Positions 16,465-25,040 of a DNA stretch of 64,000 bases are shown one piece after another; the stretch's first letter is position 1, and each line of letters starts with the position of its first letter. The notes under the pieces were generated by a model. That model did no database searches. It was not told where the DNA came from and saw only the letters and a program-made list of their open reading frames with translations. The translations under genes were made by a program, and so were the position numbers. The stretch lies in the NCBI GenBank assembly GCA_900318115.1, contig ONJJ01000002.1, positions 62,001 through 126,000 on the forward strand, in the 5' to 3' direction. Source of the DNA: an uncultured Prevotellaceae bacterium (GTDB lineage Bacteria; Bacteroidota; Bacteroidia; Bacteroidales; Bacteroidaceae).

Positions 16465-17271
16465 ATGAGAAAATCCATCCTTCTGCCGTTTTGCGGTATC
16501 CTGCTTGCCTCGTGCAGTACGGTAGCCCTGACCGGGCGCAAACAACTCAATCTGGTGTCGGAATCCCAAGTGCTGTCCGCCAGCCTGACAGAGTATCAGA
16601 GTTACATGAAGACGGCTAAGGTGTCCACCGACGCTGCCGCCACACAGCGTGTGAAGACCATAGCCCAGCGCATTGCTGCCGCAGCCGAGGCCTACCTGAA
16701 GGCTACGGGACAGGAAGCAGATCTGCAGAACTACGCTTGGGAGTTCAACCTCGTCAACGACAACCAGCTCAACGCCTTCTGTATGCCTGGCGGCAAGATT
16801 GTGGTTTACACCGGAATGGTAGCCCTTGCCGGAAATGGCAGTGAGGGCGACAGCGAACTGGCAGCAGTCATCGGTCATGAGGTGGGTCATGCCATCGCCA
16901 AGCACGGACAGGAACGTGCCAGCCAGCAGATGCTCACCAACCTGGGCAGCCAGATCCTGGGCGCTGCCACGGCCGGCAAGAGCCAGCAGGTGCAGCAGGC
17001 TGTGGCCGTGGCCTATGGTATGGGAACACAGTATGGCGCCTTGCTGCCTTTCTCGCGCAAACATGAGCTGGAGGCCGACTACATCGGAATCGTCCTCGCC
17101 ACGATTGCGGGCTACGATGCCAATGCGTCCATCAGACTCTGGCAGAAGATGCAGGCTGCCAGCACCACCTCCACACCGGAGTTCGCCAGCACCCACCCCA
17201 GCAGCGACAAACGCATCTCTGAGCTCCAGAAGAATATCCCGGTTGTGAAAGCCACCTACGGGAAGAAATAA
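16465..17271 (+). CDS. M48 family metallopeptidase lipoprotein
   Basis: A 268-residue periplasmic peptidase with lipobox signal MRKSILLPFCGILLASC (Cys 17). The zinc motif HEVGH lies at residues 138-142 and the third ligand is in HELEADYIG, the M48 signature. The TGRKQLNLVSESQ segment after the signal is characteristic of the LoiP/YcaL/BepA-like group involved in outer-membrane protein quality control. The stop overlaps the next start by one base (TAATG). Confidence 0.92.
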   Translation: MRKSILLPFCGILLASCSTVALTGRKQLNLVSESQVLSASLTEYQSYMKTAKVSTDAAATQRVKTIAQRIAAAAEAYLKATGQEADLQNYAWEFNLVNDNQLNAFCMPGGKIVVYTGMVALAGNGSEGDSELAAVIGHEVGHAIAKHGQERASQQMLTNLGSQILGAATAGKSQQVQQAVAVAYGMGTQYGALLPFSRKHELEADYIGIVLATIAGYDANASIRLWQKMQAASTTSTPEFASTHPSSDKRISELQKNIPVVKATYGKK

Positions 17272-17918
17272 TGAATATCAAGGCAATCGTCTTTGACCTC
17301 GACGGCACGCTGCTCGACACTTTAGAGGACTTGGCCGCAGCCACCAACTGGGCCTTGCGCAAGCATGAGATGCCCGAGCGCTCGCTGGACGAGGTGAGGC
17401 AGTTCGTGGGCAATGGGGTGCGGCGCCTGATAGAGCGTGCTGTGCCCGAAGGCACGGATGCGCCGCTATTCGAGCAGACGTTCGCAGACTTCAAGGCATA
17501 CTACGTGGACCATTGTCAGGAGCGCACCCGCCTCTACGATGGAATACCTCAGCTGTTGCAGTCGTTGAAGCAGCGAGGAGTGCGCATGGCCATTGTCAGC
17601 AATAAGCTGCAGGCAGGAGTGGATGAACTCTATCGGCAGTATTTCTCAGATACCGTGGAGGTCGCCATCGGCGAGCGTCCGGGGATGCAGCGCAAGCCCG
17701 CACCCGATATGGTGCAGCTGGCTTTGCGCGAACTGGGGGTGGAGGAGTCCGCGGCCGTCTATGTCGGAGACTCTGACGTGGATCTCCTGACGGCGCGCAA
17801 CAGTCACCTGCCGTGCATCTCCGTTCTCTGGGGTTTCCGCGACCGCGACTTCCTCCTGCAGCATGGAGCCACCCAGCTTGTCCGGCGCCCCGAAGAAATC
17901 CTTCAGATTATTAAATAG
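17271..17918 (+). CDS. HAD phosphatase, phosphoglycolate phosphatase-like
   Basis: A 215-residue HAD hydrolase. Motif I is FDLDGTLLDT (nucleophile Asp 9), motif II is AIVSNK, and motif III/IV is KPAPDMV with YVGDSDVDL. The helical cap is of the Gph/PGMB type (GNGVRRLIERAVP). Phosphoglycolate phosphatase is the usual label but many relatives act on other small phosphates, so substrate is open. Translation is coupled to the M48 peptidase upstream; the next gene is cobU, 38 bases away. Confidence 0.88.
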   Translation: MNIKAIVFDLDGTLLDTLEDLAAATNWALRKHEMPERSLDEVRQFVGNGVRRLIERAVPEGTDAPLFEQTFADFKAYYVDHCQERTRLYDGIPQLLQSLKQRGVRMAIVSNKLQAGVDELYRQYFSDTVEVAIGERPGMQRKPAPDMVQLALRELGVEESAAVYVGDSDVDLLTARNSHLPCISVLWGFRDRDFLLQHGATQLVRRPEEILQIIK

Positions 17919-17956
17919 GAGAAAATCTGTAAATTCGTAAATCTGTAAATCCCCTC

Positions 17957-18490
17957 ATGTCCATCACCCTCATCACCGGCGGCCAGCGCTCAGGCAAAAG
18001 TCAGTATGCCGAGCAGCTGGCACTCTCACTCTCTCCGAATCCCATCTACATGGCCACGGCTCACATCTGGGACGATGAGTTCCGTCAGCGCGTGGTGCGC
18101 CATCAGGAACGGCGTGGCCCGGAGTGGACCAATATCGAGGAAGAGCGGTGGCTCAGTCGTCACGATGTGAGGGGACGTGTAGTGCTGGTGGATTGCCTCA
18201 CGCTCTGGGCTACCAACTTCTTTTATGCTGATGGCGCCGAAGCCGACGTGAATGCCGCCCTCGAATCCCTGAAGTCGGAGTTCGACCGCTTCGTCCGGCA
18301 GGACGCTACCTTCATCATCGTGACCAACGAAATCGGTTCTGGCGGTACGCCCGTCAATGACGTCCAGCGCCGCTTCACGGACCTGCTGGGATGGCTGAAT
18401 CAATATGTGGCGGCCAAGGCAGACGAGGTGGTGCTGATGGTCAGCGGGATTCCGGTGAAAGTGAAAGCTGGTAGTTCTTCGCAAGAGTAG
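17957..18490 (+). CDS. cobU: Adenosylcobinamide kinase / guanylyltransferase
   Basis: A 177-residue bifunctional enzyme that phosphorylates adenosylcobinamide and transfers GMP to it during nucleotide-loop assembly of cobalamin. The P-loop GGQRSGKS is at residues 8-15, followed by ATAHIWDDEFRQRVVRHQERR (nucleotide and His guanylylation region) and VLVDCLTLWATNFF. VTNEIGSGGTPVNDVQRRFTDLLG is also a family hallmark. It starts a four-gene run cobU, cobT, cobS, cobC. No cobalamin riboswitch fits in the 38-bp gap upstream, which is an AT-rich GTAAATCTGTAAAT-type sequence. Confidence 0.96.
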   Translation: MSITLITGGQRSGKSQYAEQLALSLSPNPIYMATAHIWDDEFRQRVVRHQERRGPEWTNIEEERWLSRHDVRGRVVLVDCLTLWATNFFYADGAEADVNAALESLKSEFDRFVRQDATFIIVTNEIGSGGTPVNDVQRRFTDLLGWLNQYVAAKADEVVLMVSGIPVKVKAGSSSQE

Positions 18491-18540
18491 CATCGCAAAC
18501 TTGAGCGGAGAGTTGAAAGTTGATGTTGAAAGTTGATAAA

Positions 18541-19605
18541 ATGGAATTAGAAAAACAACTGAAGCAAAAGATTGACAACCTCAACAAACCCAAGGGTTCG
18601 CTTGGGCGGTTGGAGGAACTGGCGCTGCAGATAGGGCTGATTCAACAGACCCTGTCGCCGGAGCTGCGCCACCCCGTTCATCTGCTCTTCGGCGCCGACC
18701 ACGGCATTGAGCGCGAGGGCGTCAGCGTATCGCCCCGTTGTATCACGTGGCAGCAGATGGTGAACTTCACCCGGGGTGGGGGAGGGGTCAATATGTTCTG
18801 TCGCCAGCACGGCTTTGAACTCCATCTGGTGGATGTGGGCGTGGATTACGACCTCAGCGCCTATCCTCAGATTCTCAATCGGAAGGTTGCCCCCCACGGC
18901 ACGGAGAACTTTCTCCATGGTCCTGCCATGACGGCCGAGCAATGTGAGCAGGCGATGGGCGTGGGACGCGAGCAGGTCGATGCTGCCGCTGCCGAGGGTT
19001 GCAATATTGTCTGTATTGGCGAGATGGGGATTGCCAACACCTCGCCCTCCAGCATCTGGATGTCCCTCCTGCTGGACCTTCCTCTGGAACAATGTGTCGG
19101 TGCCGGTGCCGGCCTGAACAGTGAGGGCATTCAGCACAAACTGGACATCCTTCGACGCAGCATCCAGAATATGCGTTGCTGTGGTAAGCAGGTGATTCCG
19201 GGCGGTCCAGATACACAAGGTGTTCCGGAGAACTTGCAGGAACCTTCTTTGTTGCTCCGCTATTTCGGCGGCTTCGAGATGGTGGCGGCTGTAGGAGCCA
19301 TGCTGCGTGCCGCGGAACGGCGCATGGTGGTGCTGGTGGATGGGTTTATCATGTCGGCCTGTGCGCTGATGGCCAGCCGCCTGATGCCCGACTTCCTGGA
19401 TTTCGCCATCTTCTGTCATTGTGGCGACGAGAGTGGCCACCGCCTGATGCTCGACCGTATGGGTGCCCGCCCCTTGCTGCATCTCGGACTGCGTCTGGGC
19501 GAAGGCACCGGTGCCCTCTGTGCCTTTCCCATCGTGGATTCTGCCGTGCGCATGCTGAATGAGATGGGTAACTTCCAGGACAACAAGATAACCAAGTATT
19601 TCTGA
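18541..19605 (+). CDS. cobT: Nicotinate-nucleotide--dimethylbenzimidazole phosphoribosyltransferase
   Basis: A 354-residue enzyme that makes alpha-ribazole phosphate from dimethylbenzimidazole and nicotinate mononucleotide. Seen motifs: LNKPKGSLGRLEELA at the N-terminus, FGADHGIEREGVS, GEMGIANTS and the C-terminal LRLGEGTGAL with the catalytic Glu. The ATG at 18541 was chosen because homologues start just before KQKIDNLNKPKGSLG; an ATG at 18520 lies in TTGAAAGTTGA-type low-complexity repeats. The stop shares one base with cobS. Confidence 0.97.
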   Translation: MELEKQLKQKIDNLNKPKGSLGRLEELALQIGLIQQTLSPELRHPVHLLFGADHGIEREGVSVSPRCITWQQMVNFTRGGGGVNMFCRQHGFELHLVDVGVDYDLSAYPQILNRKVAPHGTENFLHGPAMTAEQCEQAMGVGREQVDAAAAEGCNIVCIGEMGIANTSPSSIWMSLLLDLPLEQCVGAGAGLNSEGIQHKLDILRRSIQNMRCCGKQVIPGGPDTQGVPENLQEPSLLLRYFGGFEMVAAVGAMLRAAERRMVVLVDGFIMSACALMASRLMPDFLDFAIFCHCGDESGHRLMLDRMGARPLLHLGLRLGEGTGALCAFPIVDSAVRMLNEMGNFQDNKITKYF

Positions 19606-20426
19606 TGGACAGTTTCTTCGCTTCCCTCATGTTCTTCACGCGTCTGCCGTGGTGGCGCCTGCGCTCCGTGCCCAAGGAAGCCTTTGAGCACGTGGTGGAT
19701 TGGTGGCCGCTCATCGGTTGGCTCACGGGCGGAGTGATGTCCGCCGTCTTCCTCGCGGCCTCGCTACTGGGTTTTGCCCCAGCTGTGGCAGCGTTGCTTG
19801 CCATATCTGCCCGTCTGTTGCTCACCGGTGCCCTGCATGAAGATGGCCTCGCAGACTTCTGCGATGGATTCGGAGGCGGCTCCACGCGCGAGCGTACCTT
19901 ATTTATAATGAAAGACTCCCACATCGGCACCTATGGTGTCCTCGGTCTCATCTTCGGGCTGGGGCTGTTGGGGGCAAGTGTTGCGGATGTCTTGGAGTTC
20001 GCCTACTCCTGCTGGACGGATATGATCTTCGATCCCGATGTGGACGCCTATTTGCGGGGCGCCAGCCTCCTGCTGCTCTTCGACGTCGCGGCCAAGTGCG
20101 CAGCTTCTTTCATCACCGGTCAGCTGCCTTATGCGCGTACGGCCGAGGGTGCCAAGAATCAGGTCGTATATGTGGGACGTTCGTTGTCGGGATGGTTGTG
20201 GCACGGGCTTCGCTGCATGGTCGCCCTCGCCTTGCCGCTCGTGCTGTGTGTGTTCCTCGGGATGTCTGATGTCATCATTCTCCTTCCCGTTCCCTTCCTC
20301 GTCGAATACCTGCTGATGTGCTGGATGCGCCGCCGCCTCGGAGGGTACACGGGCGACTGCTGTGGCGCTCTCTTCCTCCTCTGTGAGCTCTCGCTCTACT
20401 TGTCCTTGATCGTGATTAATTTTTAA
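19605..20426 (+). CDS. cobS: Adenosylcobinamide-GDP ribazoletransferase (cobalamin synthase)
   Basis: A 273-residue integral membrane enzyme joining adenosylcobinamide-GDP with alpha-ribazole (phosphate). The conserved opening FFTRLPWWRL, the metal-binding HEDGLADFCDGFGGG motif and LFIMKDSHIGTYGVLGL are all present, with six or more hydrophobic segments. A short insertion around residues 124-150 (VLEFAYSCWTDMIFDPDVDAYLR) is longer than in many homologues. Coupled to cobT by a one-base overlap. Confidence 0.95.
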   Translation: MDSFFASLMFFTRLPWWRLRSVPKEAFEHVVDWWPLIGWLTGGVMSAVFLAASLLGFAPAVAALLAISARLLLTGALHEDGLADFCDGFGGGSTRERTLFIMKDSHIGTYGVLGLIFGLGLLGASVADVLEFAYSCWTDMIFDPDVDAYLRGASLLLLFDVAAKCAASFITGQLPYARTAEGAKNQVVYVGRSLSGWLWHGLRCMVALALPLVLCVFLGMSDVIILLPVPFLVEYLLMCWMRRRLGGYTGDCCGALFLLCELSLYLSLIVINF

Positions 20427-20439
20427 TTCCTCCATTCAC

Positions 20440-21042
20440 ATGATTCTTTACCTCATCCGTCATACTTCCGTCGGCGTCCCCCGTGGCACCTGCTACGGCT
20501 GGACCGATGTTCCCGTCTCCCTCAACTTTGAGTCCGAGGCGGCAGCATGCAAGGCACAGCTCGCGGGTATTCACTTCGACCGCGTCTATACCTCGCCGCT
20601 CACCCGAGCCCGCAAGCTTGCAGCCTACTGTGGCTTCCCTGATGCTGTGGAAGAACCTCGGATGAAGGAGATGCACATGGGGGACTGGGAGATGCAGCGC
20701 TTTGACGAAATCAAGGATCCTCAGCTCAAGGAGTACTACGACAACTATTTGGACAGTCCCACTCGCAATGGTGAGTCCTTCAAGGACCTCTATCGGCGTG
20801 TCACCAGCTTCCTGGCAGAACTGCAGATAGAAGAACTCCGGCTTCGTTCCTTCGACGGCTCCGCTCATTGCGGTCACACGTCCGACGCCGATTCCTCCGC
20901 GCACGGACGCGAACTCACCGTCGGCGTCTTCTGCCACGGAGGCCCCATCATCTGTGCCATGGTTTATGCGGGTCTTGTCCCTCTGGAACAAGGCTATGCA
21001 AATATCCCCGACTACGCCAGTGTGACGAAGATTCAGCTCTGA
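20440..21042 (+). CDS. cobC: Alpha-ribazole phosphatase-like histidine phosphatase
   Basis: A 200-residue protein of the phosphoglycerate mutase-like superfamily. Catalytic LIRHTSVG carries the phosphorylated His; TSPLTRARKLA, the Glu in EMHMGDWEMQRFDEI and the second His in GVFCHGGPI complete the site. Position 13 bp after cobS points to alpha-ribazole-5-phosphate dephosphorylation, the last nucleotide-loop step. A 20-residue loop near 130-150 rich in His, Ser and Asp (SAHCGHTSDADSSAHG) is unusual. Confidence 0.92.
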   Translation: MILYLIRHTSVGVPRGTCYGWTDVPVSLNFESEAAACKAQLAGIHFDRVYTSPLTRARKLAAYCGFPDAVEEPRMKEMHMGDWEMQRFDEIKDPQLKEYYDNYLDSPTRNGESFKDLYRRVTSFLAELQIEELRLRSFDGSAHCGHTSDADSSAHGRELTVGVFCHGGPIICAMVYAGLVPLEQGYANIPDYASVTKIQL

Positions 21043-21045
21043 GGG

Positions 21046-21240
21046 CTATTCGTCCCAGTCGATGGTATTTGCCTTGACTTCACCCCAAGTCTTTTCGTTG
21101 GTGCCTTGGGTGGCTTGGGTGTCTGTACCTCCTACGCTGAGCGTTTGCTTCCCGTATGGAGATGCTGCGAGCATTTGCTCGGTAGCCAGTTGGTGGATGT
21201 CGCAGGAGGGCGACGTGTAGTTTCTCTTGTGTGATGTCAT
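21046..21240 (-). CDS. Small hypothetical protein with C-terminal polar tail
   Basis: A 64-residue peptide beginning MTSHKRNYTSPSCDIHQLAT. It belongs, by pattern, to a group of very common unannotated short Bacteroidales proteins that read K-x-Y-x-x-P near the start, then hydrophobic positions, then MLAASP or LLAGSP, then a Gly/Asp/Thr-rich tail. Here EQMLAASPYG occupies residues 21-30. It ends close to cobC on the opposite strand and lies 43 bp after the DUF6055-like gene in the same direction. No function is known to me. Confidence 0.55.
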   Translation of the reverse strand: MTSHKRNYTSPSCDIHQLATEQMLAASPYGKQTLSVGGTDTQATQGTNEKTWGEVKANTIDWDE

Positions 21241-21283
21241 AAGATTGAAGAATGTGGTTCAGATGTCGTTCTGCAGTTTCTTA

Positions 21284-22843
21284 TTATTTCCCTAAGAGGT
21301 TGGTGTTTTCGAATCTGACGCGGAAGGGCCATTGCTCGTCGTTGCTGCTGTCGTCGTCCCAAGGGTGACGCCAGTACTCGGTGGGAGCACCCATGACAAC
21401 GAAGAAGAGGCGCGAGCAGGAGGCGGGGATGGTCAGCGTGGCGGTGCCCGTCTTGTCCTTCTGGATGTCGCCATAGACGCGAGCGCCCTTGGAGGTATAG
21501 GCGACGAAGGCGTAGCGCCAACCGGCCTTGCTGACATTGACCTTGCGCCAACCGTCGGCTCCGGCAATGCCCTCGAAGTGTGCGGTGACTTCGGTGCCGG
21601 CCTTCGGAACATTCATGTTGATGATGGAGTAGCCGAAGTTCTGGATGCAGTGGTCGACATCGCTCTGCCACGTGTCCTTGGTGCCGCTGACCTGTGTGAG
21701 GTAGGTGCGGTGCTGCCCGATGCGGTGCTTGGCGGCATCGCGCACGCCGTCGATGTCCCAGGTGGCCATGCGCATGAATCCTTCCATCTGTTCGTCGGCG
21801 AACTCATCGAGAGTGAGTCCGCAGAGGCGCATATATGCTTCGATGGGATCCTCGGGTTTGTTGCTCTCGCGCCAGATGCGTCCGATGAAGTCCTTGCCAT
21901 GTTTCATGCACCACCAGTCGTGGACAAAGCAGTTCTCATAGCGCCACCCCTCGTGGAGGAGGTTCAGGTGGTGCAGGGGCAGGTGGCCTTCGAAGTACTC
22001 GCCGTCGGTGAACTGACGCTCGGGGAAGACCTTGTAGGCCTGCCAGTTGGCACAACTTTCCCACCAGCCGTTGCCGCCCGAGGCGCCAGCGCCGTAGCCG
22101 TAGTTGAGGCCGTGGTTCATGCCGAGGTCTGCGGAAGTGAGGTACTGGAAGGTGTGACCCACCTCGTGGGCGATGGTGTGGCCGCCACGGGCGGTAGCTG
22201 CCCAGGGGTTGAAGTGCCCGATGCCCGTCTTGCCGCCGCCCACGCCATTCGTGCCGGAGGCATCGGCGCGCCACTCAGACTGATAGGGGATGTAGAGCTG
22301 AATCTTCCACTTGTCGGTGGTGGACTTACCGGGCACAACGAATCCGAGTTCCACGTATTTCGACCAGCAGCGTTCGCATACGTTGATGACATCATTGGCG
22401 TTGGCGACGGAGCCGTTGTCGGGGTGCTTGATGTACTTGGGGTTGTCGCCGAAACGTGCGTCCCAGAAGACGGCGAAGTGGTCGCTTTCCATGCTATGTG
22501 CGAAGTTGTAGCCGGCGGTGGCCCTGGCGTTGGTGTAGTCCGTGCCGCCGTAGGTGTCCGGCTTCAGGAGGTAGCGACCGGGGTCTGTGAACTGCATGTC
22601 GGCAGCGTCTGTGGGCACTAAGGTGTTGGTGGCCTTGTTGATGTAGCCGAGGGCGCTATTGTTGTACAGGCGAAGCTGCTGTGCGCGGAACTCGATGGAG
22701 TCCACGTCCTGAAGTTTGATGAATTGGTTGGCCTTGAAGCGGTCGTCGTAGCGCACCCACAAAGTGTCCTGAGCGGCAAGGGTGGAAAATGCGGTATGGA
22801 AAACGGGAAGCAGGAGTGCGAGGGTGAGTATGTTCTTTTTCAT
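21284..22843 (-). CDS. Secreted DUF6055-like zinc-peptidase-type protein
   Basis: A 519-residue exported protein (signal cleaved near STLAAQ, residue 24). An HExxH helix, TIAHEVGHTFQ, lies near residue 220, preceded by YNFAHSMESDHFAVFWDARFGDNP and followed by GWWESCANWQAYKVFPE, a pattern of the DUF6055 family of putative peptidases. The C-terminal 120 residues are a beta-sandwich-like domain with GIAGADGWRKVNVSKAGWRYAFVAYTSKG. No T9SS-like C-terminal tail is present. It is the middle gene of a three-gene minus-strand unit with a secreted partner 19 bp upstream. Targets are unknown; mucin or host glycoprotein is only a guess. Confidence 0.7.
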   Translation of the reverse strand: MKKNILTLALLLPVFHTAFSTLAAQDTLWVRYDDRFKANQFIKLQDVDSIEFRAQQLRLYNNSALGYINKATNTLVPTDAADMQFTDPGRYLLKPDTYGGTDYTNARATAGYNFAHSMESDHFAVFWDARFGDNPKYIKHPDNGSVANANDVINVCERCWSKYVELGFVVPGKSTTDKWKIQLYIPYQSEWRADASGTNGVGGGKTGIGHFNPWAATARGGHTIAHEVGHTFQYLTSADLGMNHGLNYGYGAGASGGNGWWESCANWQAYKVFPERQFTDGEYFEGHLPLHHLNLLHEGWRYENCFVHDWWCMKHGKDFIGRIWRESNKPEDPIEAYMRLCGLTLDEFADEQMEGFMRMATWDIDGVRDAAKHRIGQHRTYLTQVSGTKDTWQSDVDHCIQNFGYSIINMNVPKAGTEVTAHFEGIAGADGWRKVNVSKAGWRYAFVAYTSKGARVYGDIQKDKTGTATLTIPASCSRLFFVVMGAPTEYWRHPWDDDSSNDEQWPFRVRFENTNLLGK

Positions 22844-22862
22844 TGTCTGGGTCCTCCTTTCG

Positions 22863-23999
22863 TTAGTTCTTTACGGCAACCTTCTTGCCATTGATGATGT
22901 AGATACCCTTCTGGAGCTTACGATTTGCGGAGTTGCGGTTCCCGACTTGTCGTCCGCTGAGGTCGTAGATGGTGTTCTTGCCATGCTGCGATTGTCCGTT
23001 GTCCATCGTCTGCTGTTCGTCCTCGATCGTTTCGATGCCGTCGGCCACGACGGTGAGGTATTCACCCACTCCGTCGATGTAGAATTTCATGGGTTTCCCG
23101 TCCTCGCTGAGGTTCTCGATCCAGGAGCGGAAGGCCCCCACGACGGTGGAGTCTTCGCAGATGAGCATGCGTCCCTCGTCATCGAGCGTGTACATTCCGG
23201 GAGTGATGCGGCGGTTGCGGACGATGCGGTTGATGATCACGGAGTCGTCGAGCTTCAGGTAGGTGCCACGGATGCGCACCTTGCGCGTGCCGTCCTCGTT
23301 GGAGAGGCTGTGGAGACGGGGATTCTGATTGGCTTTCATGGTCACGTTGGGGATGAGGTAGATGGAACCCGGCACACCTGCCTTCAGGAAGTTGTAGAGG
23401 TTGCGTCCTTCCTCCACGTCCGGCTCGCGCGAGGGGCGGAGCAGGTAGTGCTGGTTGGCATGGAGGACGACATCAGACGTGTGGAGCTCCAAGCTCTGGA
23501 ATTCCACCACAGTCTCGTCGGCCTCGCGGATGCCCCGTGCGGCGGCCAGTTGGCTTTCTTCGCCGAAGGCGTCGAGCACTTGTGCGCCGGTGAGGTCAAA
23601 GGGGAAAACGATGCTGTTCCACTTTCCGATGTGGAAGTCTCGGCGCAACGCCAGAAGTGAGTGGTCCAGCGTGCGGTCCTTGTCGAAGGTGGTGCTGTCC
23701 TCGTCCATGACAGCGCGCGGCAACGAGCGGAAACGCATGGATTTGACCTGGCTGTAGGCGAAGCGGTCGGCGCCGATGCGCAGCGAGTCGCCCAGGTGTA
23801 GCATGGGTGTCTCCTCAGAACTGACGAGGTAATAGTAGATGGTGCCTTTGTCGGTGGTCAGGGTGAGGTTCTTGGCACCCGTGAGCACATTCTGACGTTC
23901 GACACGCAGAGGTCCTGGTGCCGATTCTTGAGCGCTGGCTTCTATTCCGCTGAATGTCAGAAACGTAGCGGATATGAGAGCCTGTAAGAAAAGTCTCAT
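22863..23999 (-). CDS. Secreted protein of unknown function with Por-like tail
   Basis: A 378-residue exported protein, signal peptide cleaved at EASAQ (about residue 24). No catalytic domain is recognised. The middle contains WNSIVFPFDLTGAQVLDAFG, which resembles a beta-sandwich repeat common in Prevotella surface proteins. The end is IYDLSGRQVGNRN...LQKGIYIINGKKVAVKN, the tail shared by many secreted Bacteroidales proteins and thought to act in sorting. It is transcribed from a promoter near 24039 and precedes the DUF6055-like gene by 19 bp. Confidence 0.65.
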   Translation of the reverse strand: MRLFLQALISATFLTFSGIEASAQESAPGPLRVERQNVLTGAKNLTLTTDKGTIYYYLVSSEETPMLHLGDSLRIGADRFAYSQVKSMRFRSLPRAVMDEDSTTFDKDRTLDHSLLALRRDFHIGKWNSIVFPFDLTGAQVLDAFGEESQLAAARGIREADETVVEFQSLELHTSDVVLHANQHYLLRPSREPDVEEGRNLYNFLKAGVPGSIYLIPNVTMKANQNPRLHSLSNEDGTRKVRIRGTYLKLDDSVIINRIVRNRRITPGMYTLDDEGRMLICEDSTVVGAFRSWIENLSEDGKPMKFYIDGVGEYLTVVADGIETIEDEQQTMDNGQSQHGKNTIYDLSGRQVGNRNSANRKLQKGIYIINGKKVAVKN

Positions 24000-24038
24000 A
24001 GAAGTGATTATCGTTTAGTTATAAGTCTTTTTCAGCCG

Positions 24039-24046
24039 CAAAGGTA
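24039..24046 (-). promoter_or_regulatory. Promoter -7 element of the secreted protein operon
   Basis: The minus strand reads TACCTTTG, 40 nt before the ATG at 23999. A matching -33 TTTG is not clear. Confidence 0.5.
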
Positions 24047-24113
24047 GTGAAAAAAACGTTAGGGTAATCACTTTTATGAGACTTTTTGATTTTTTTTCTT
24101 TTCGGAGAGCGCT

Positions 24114-24890
24114 TTATTCCTTAATGTTCTTGCGGATGCGGGTTAGGTAGGCCGTCATGGCGTCCTCGTCGCGGTCGTCGATGATCTGAATGAGTTGCTT
24201 CAGCTCAGAACGAATCATCTCCACCTTGGGCTTGGTATGGGGGTTGAAGAGGATTTCGCGCAGCAGGGTATCGTCCTCCGAGAGCACGCCGCGGGCTATC
24301 TTCATGTGGCGTTTGAAGGTCGTTCCCGGTGTGTCCTGATGCTTCATGACGGCGGAGAAGACGAAGGTGCTGACGAAGGGGATGGAAAGGGAGTAGGACA
24401 TCGTCTCGTCGTGCTCCGCAAAGCTGAGTTCCTTGAGGTTCAGCCCCAGGCGCAGGTAGAGGTCGCGGAAGAAGAGTCGTCCCATGTAGTCGCCCTCGTT
24501 GATGAGGATGGCGTTCTCGCGCGAGAGGTCGCCCAGGTTGGCGAAGGTGGGGCCGAACATGGGGTGCGAGCTGACGTAGCGGTGCCCGGTCTGTTCGTAG
24601 TATTCGCGGAAGCCGGTCTTCACGCTGCTGATGTCGCTCAGGATGCAGTCCTGGCTGATGTGGGGCAGCAGTTCGTCGAAGACCTGCAGGGTGTACTTCA
24701 GCGATACGGCGTTGATAACGAGTTCTGGGTCAAAGGCATCCACCTCATCGATGGAGGTGAAGCGCTGGGTGTTGTAGAGGAAGCGCAGGCGCTTGGGGTC
24801 ATTGTCATATACCGCCACTTCGTGGTCGAAGGAGAGCAGGTCCACGAAGAACGAGCCCATCTTGCCGGCGCCGAGAATCAGGATTCGCAT
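24114..24890 (-). CDS. tyrA: Prephenate dehydrogenase
   Basis: A 258-residue NAD-dependent enzyme converting prephenate to 4-hydroxyphenylpyruvate, the tyrosine branch. The Rossmann motif GAGKMGS is at residues 7-13; the SDISSVKTG loop and the SSHPMFGPTFANL active-site block (catalytic His) identify the family. No ACT or chorismate mutase domain is attached; the mutase is carried by the gene upstream. It is the last gene of the pheA, aminotransferase, DAHP synthase, tyrA order. Between it and the next gene upstream is a 150-bp low-complexity spacer of AGAGAATAAG repeats. Confidence 0.92.
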   Translation of the reverse strand: MRILILGAGKMGSFFVDLLSFDHEVAVYDNDPKRLRFLYNTQRFTSIDEVDAFDPELVINAVSLKYTLQVFDELLPHISQDCILSDISSVKTGFREYYEQTGHRYVSSHPMFGPTFANLGDLSRENAILINEGDYMGRLFFRDLYLRLGLNLKELSFAEHDETMSYSLSIPFVSTFVFSAVMKHQDTPGTTFKRHMKIARGVLSEDDTLLREILFNPHTKPKVEMIRSELKQLIQIIDDRDEDAMTAYLTRIRKNIKE

Positions 24891-24896
24891 AGATTA

Positions 24897-25030
24897 AAAA
24901 AAAAGAGAAAAGAGAATAAGAGAATAAGAGAAAAAGTGAATAAGAGAAAAAGAGAAAAATGAAAGAAAAAAGGAAAAGTCATTCTTCATGTGAAGGGACG
25001 GTCTTCTTTATCTTTTACTTCATTTTTCTC
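24897..25030. repeat. A/G-rich low-complexity spacer
   Basis: Repeats of GAGAAAAAGAGAATAA type fill the gap between tyrA and the DAHP synthase gene, with a mirrored T/C-rich half near 25005-25040 (TTTTTCTCTTTTACTC). The two halves could pair as a long imperfect hairpin. No gene seen. Confidence 0.6.
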
Positions 25031-25040
25031 TTTTACTCTT

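Noticed and set aside
17919..17956. Possible cobalamin riboswitch before cobU
   Set aside because: The gap is only 38 bp and has none of the conserved B12-box sequence.
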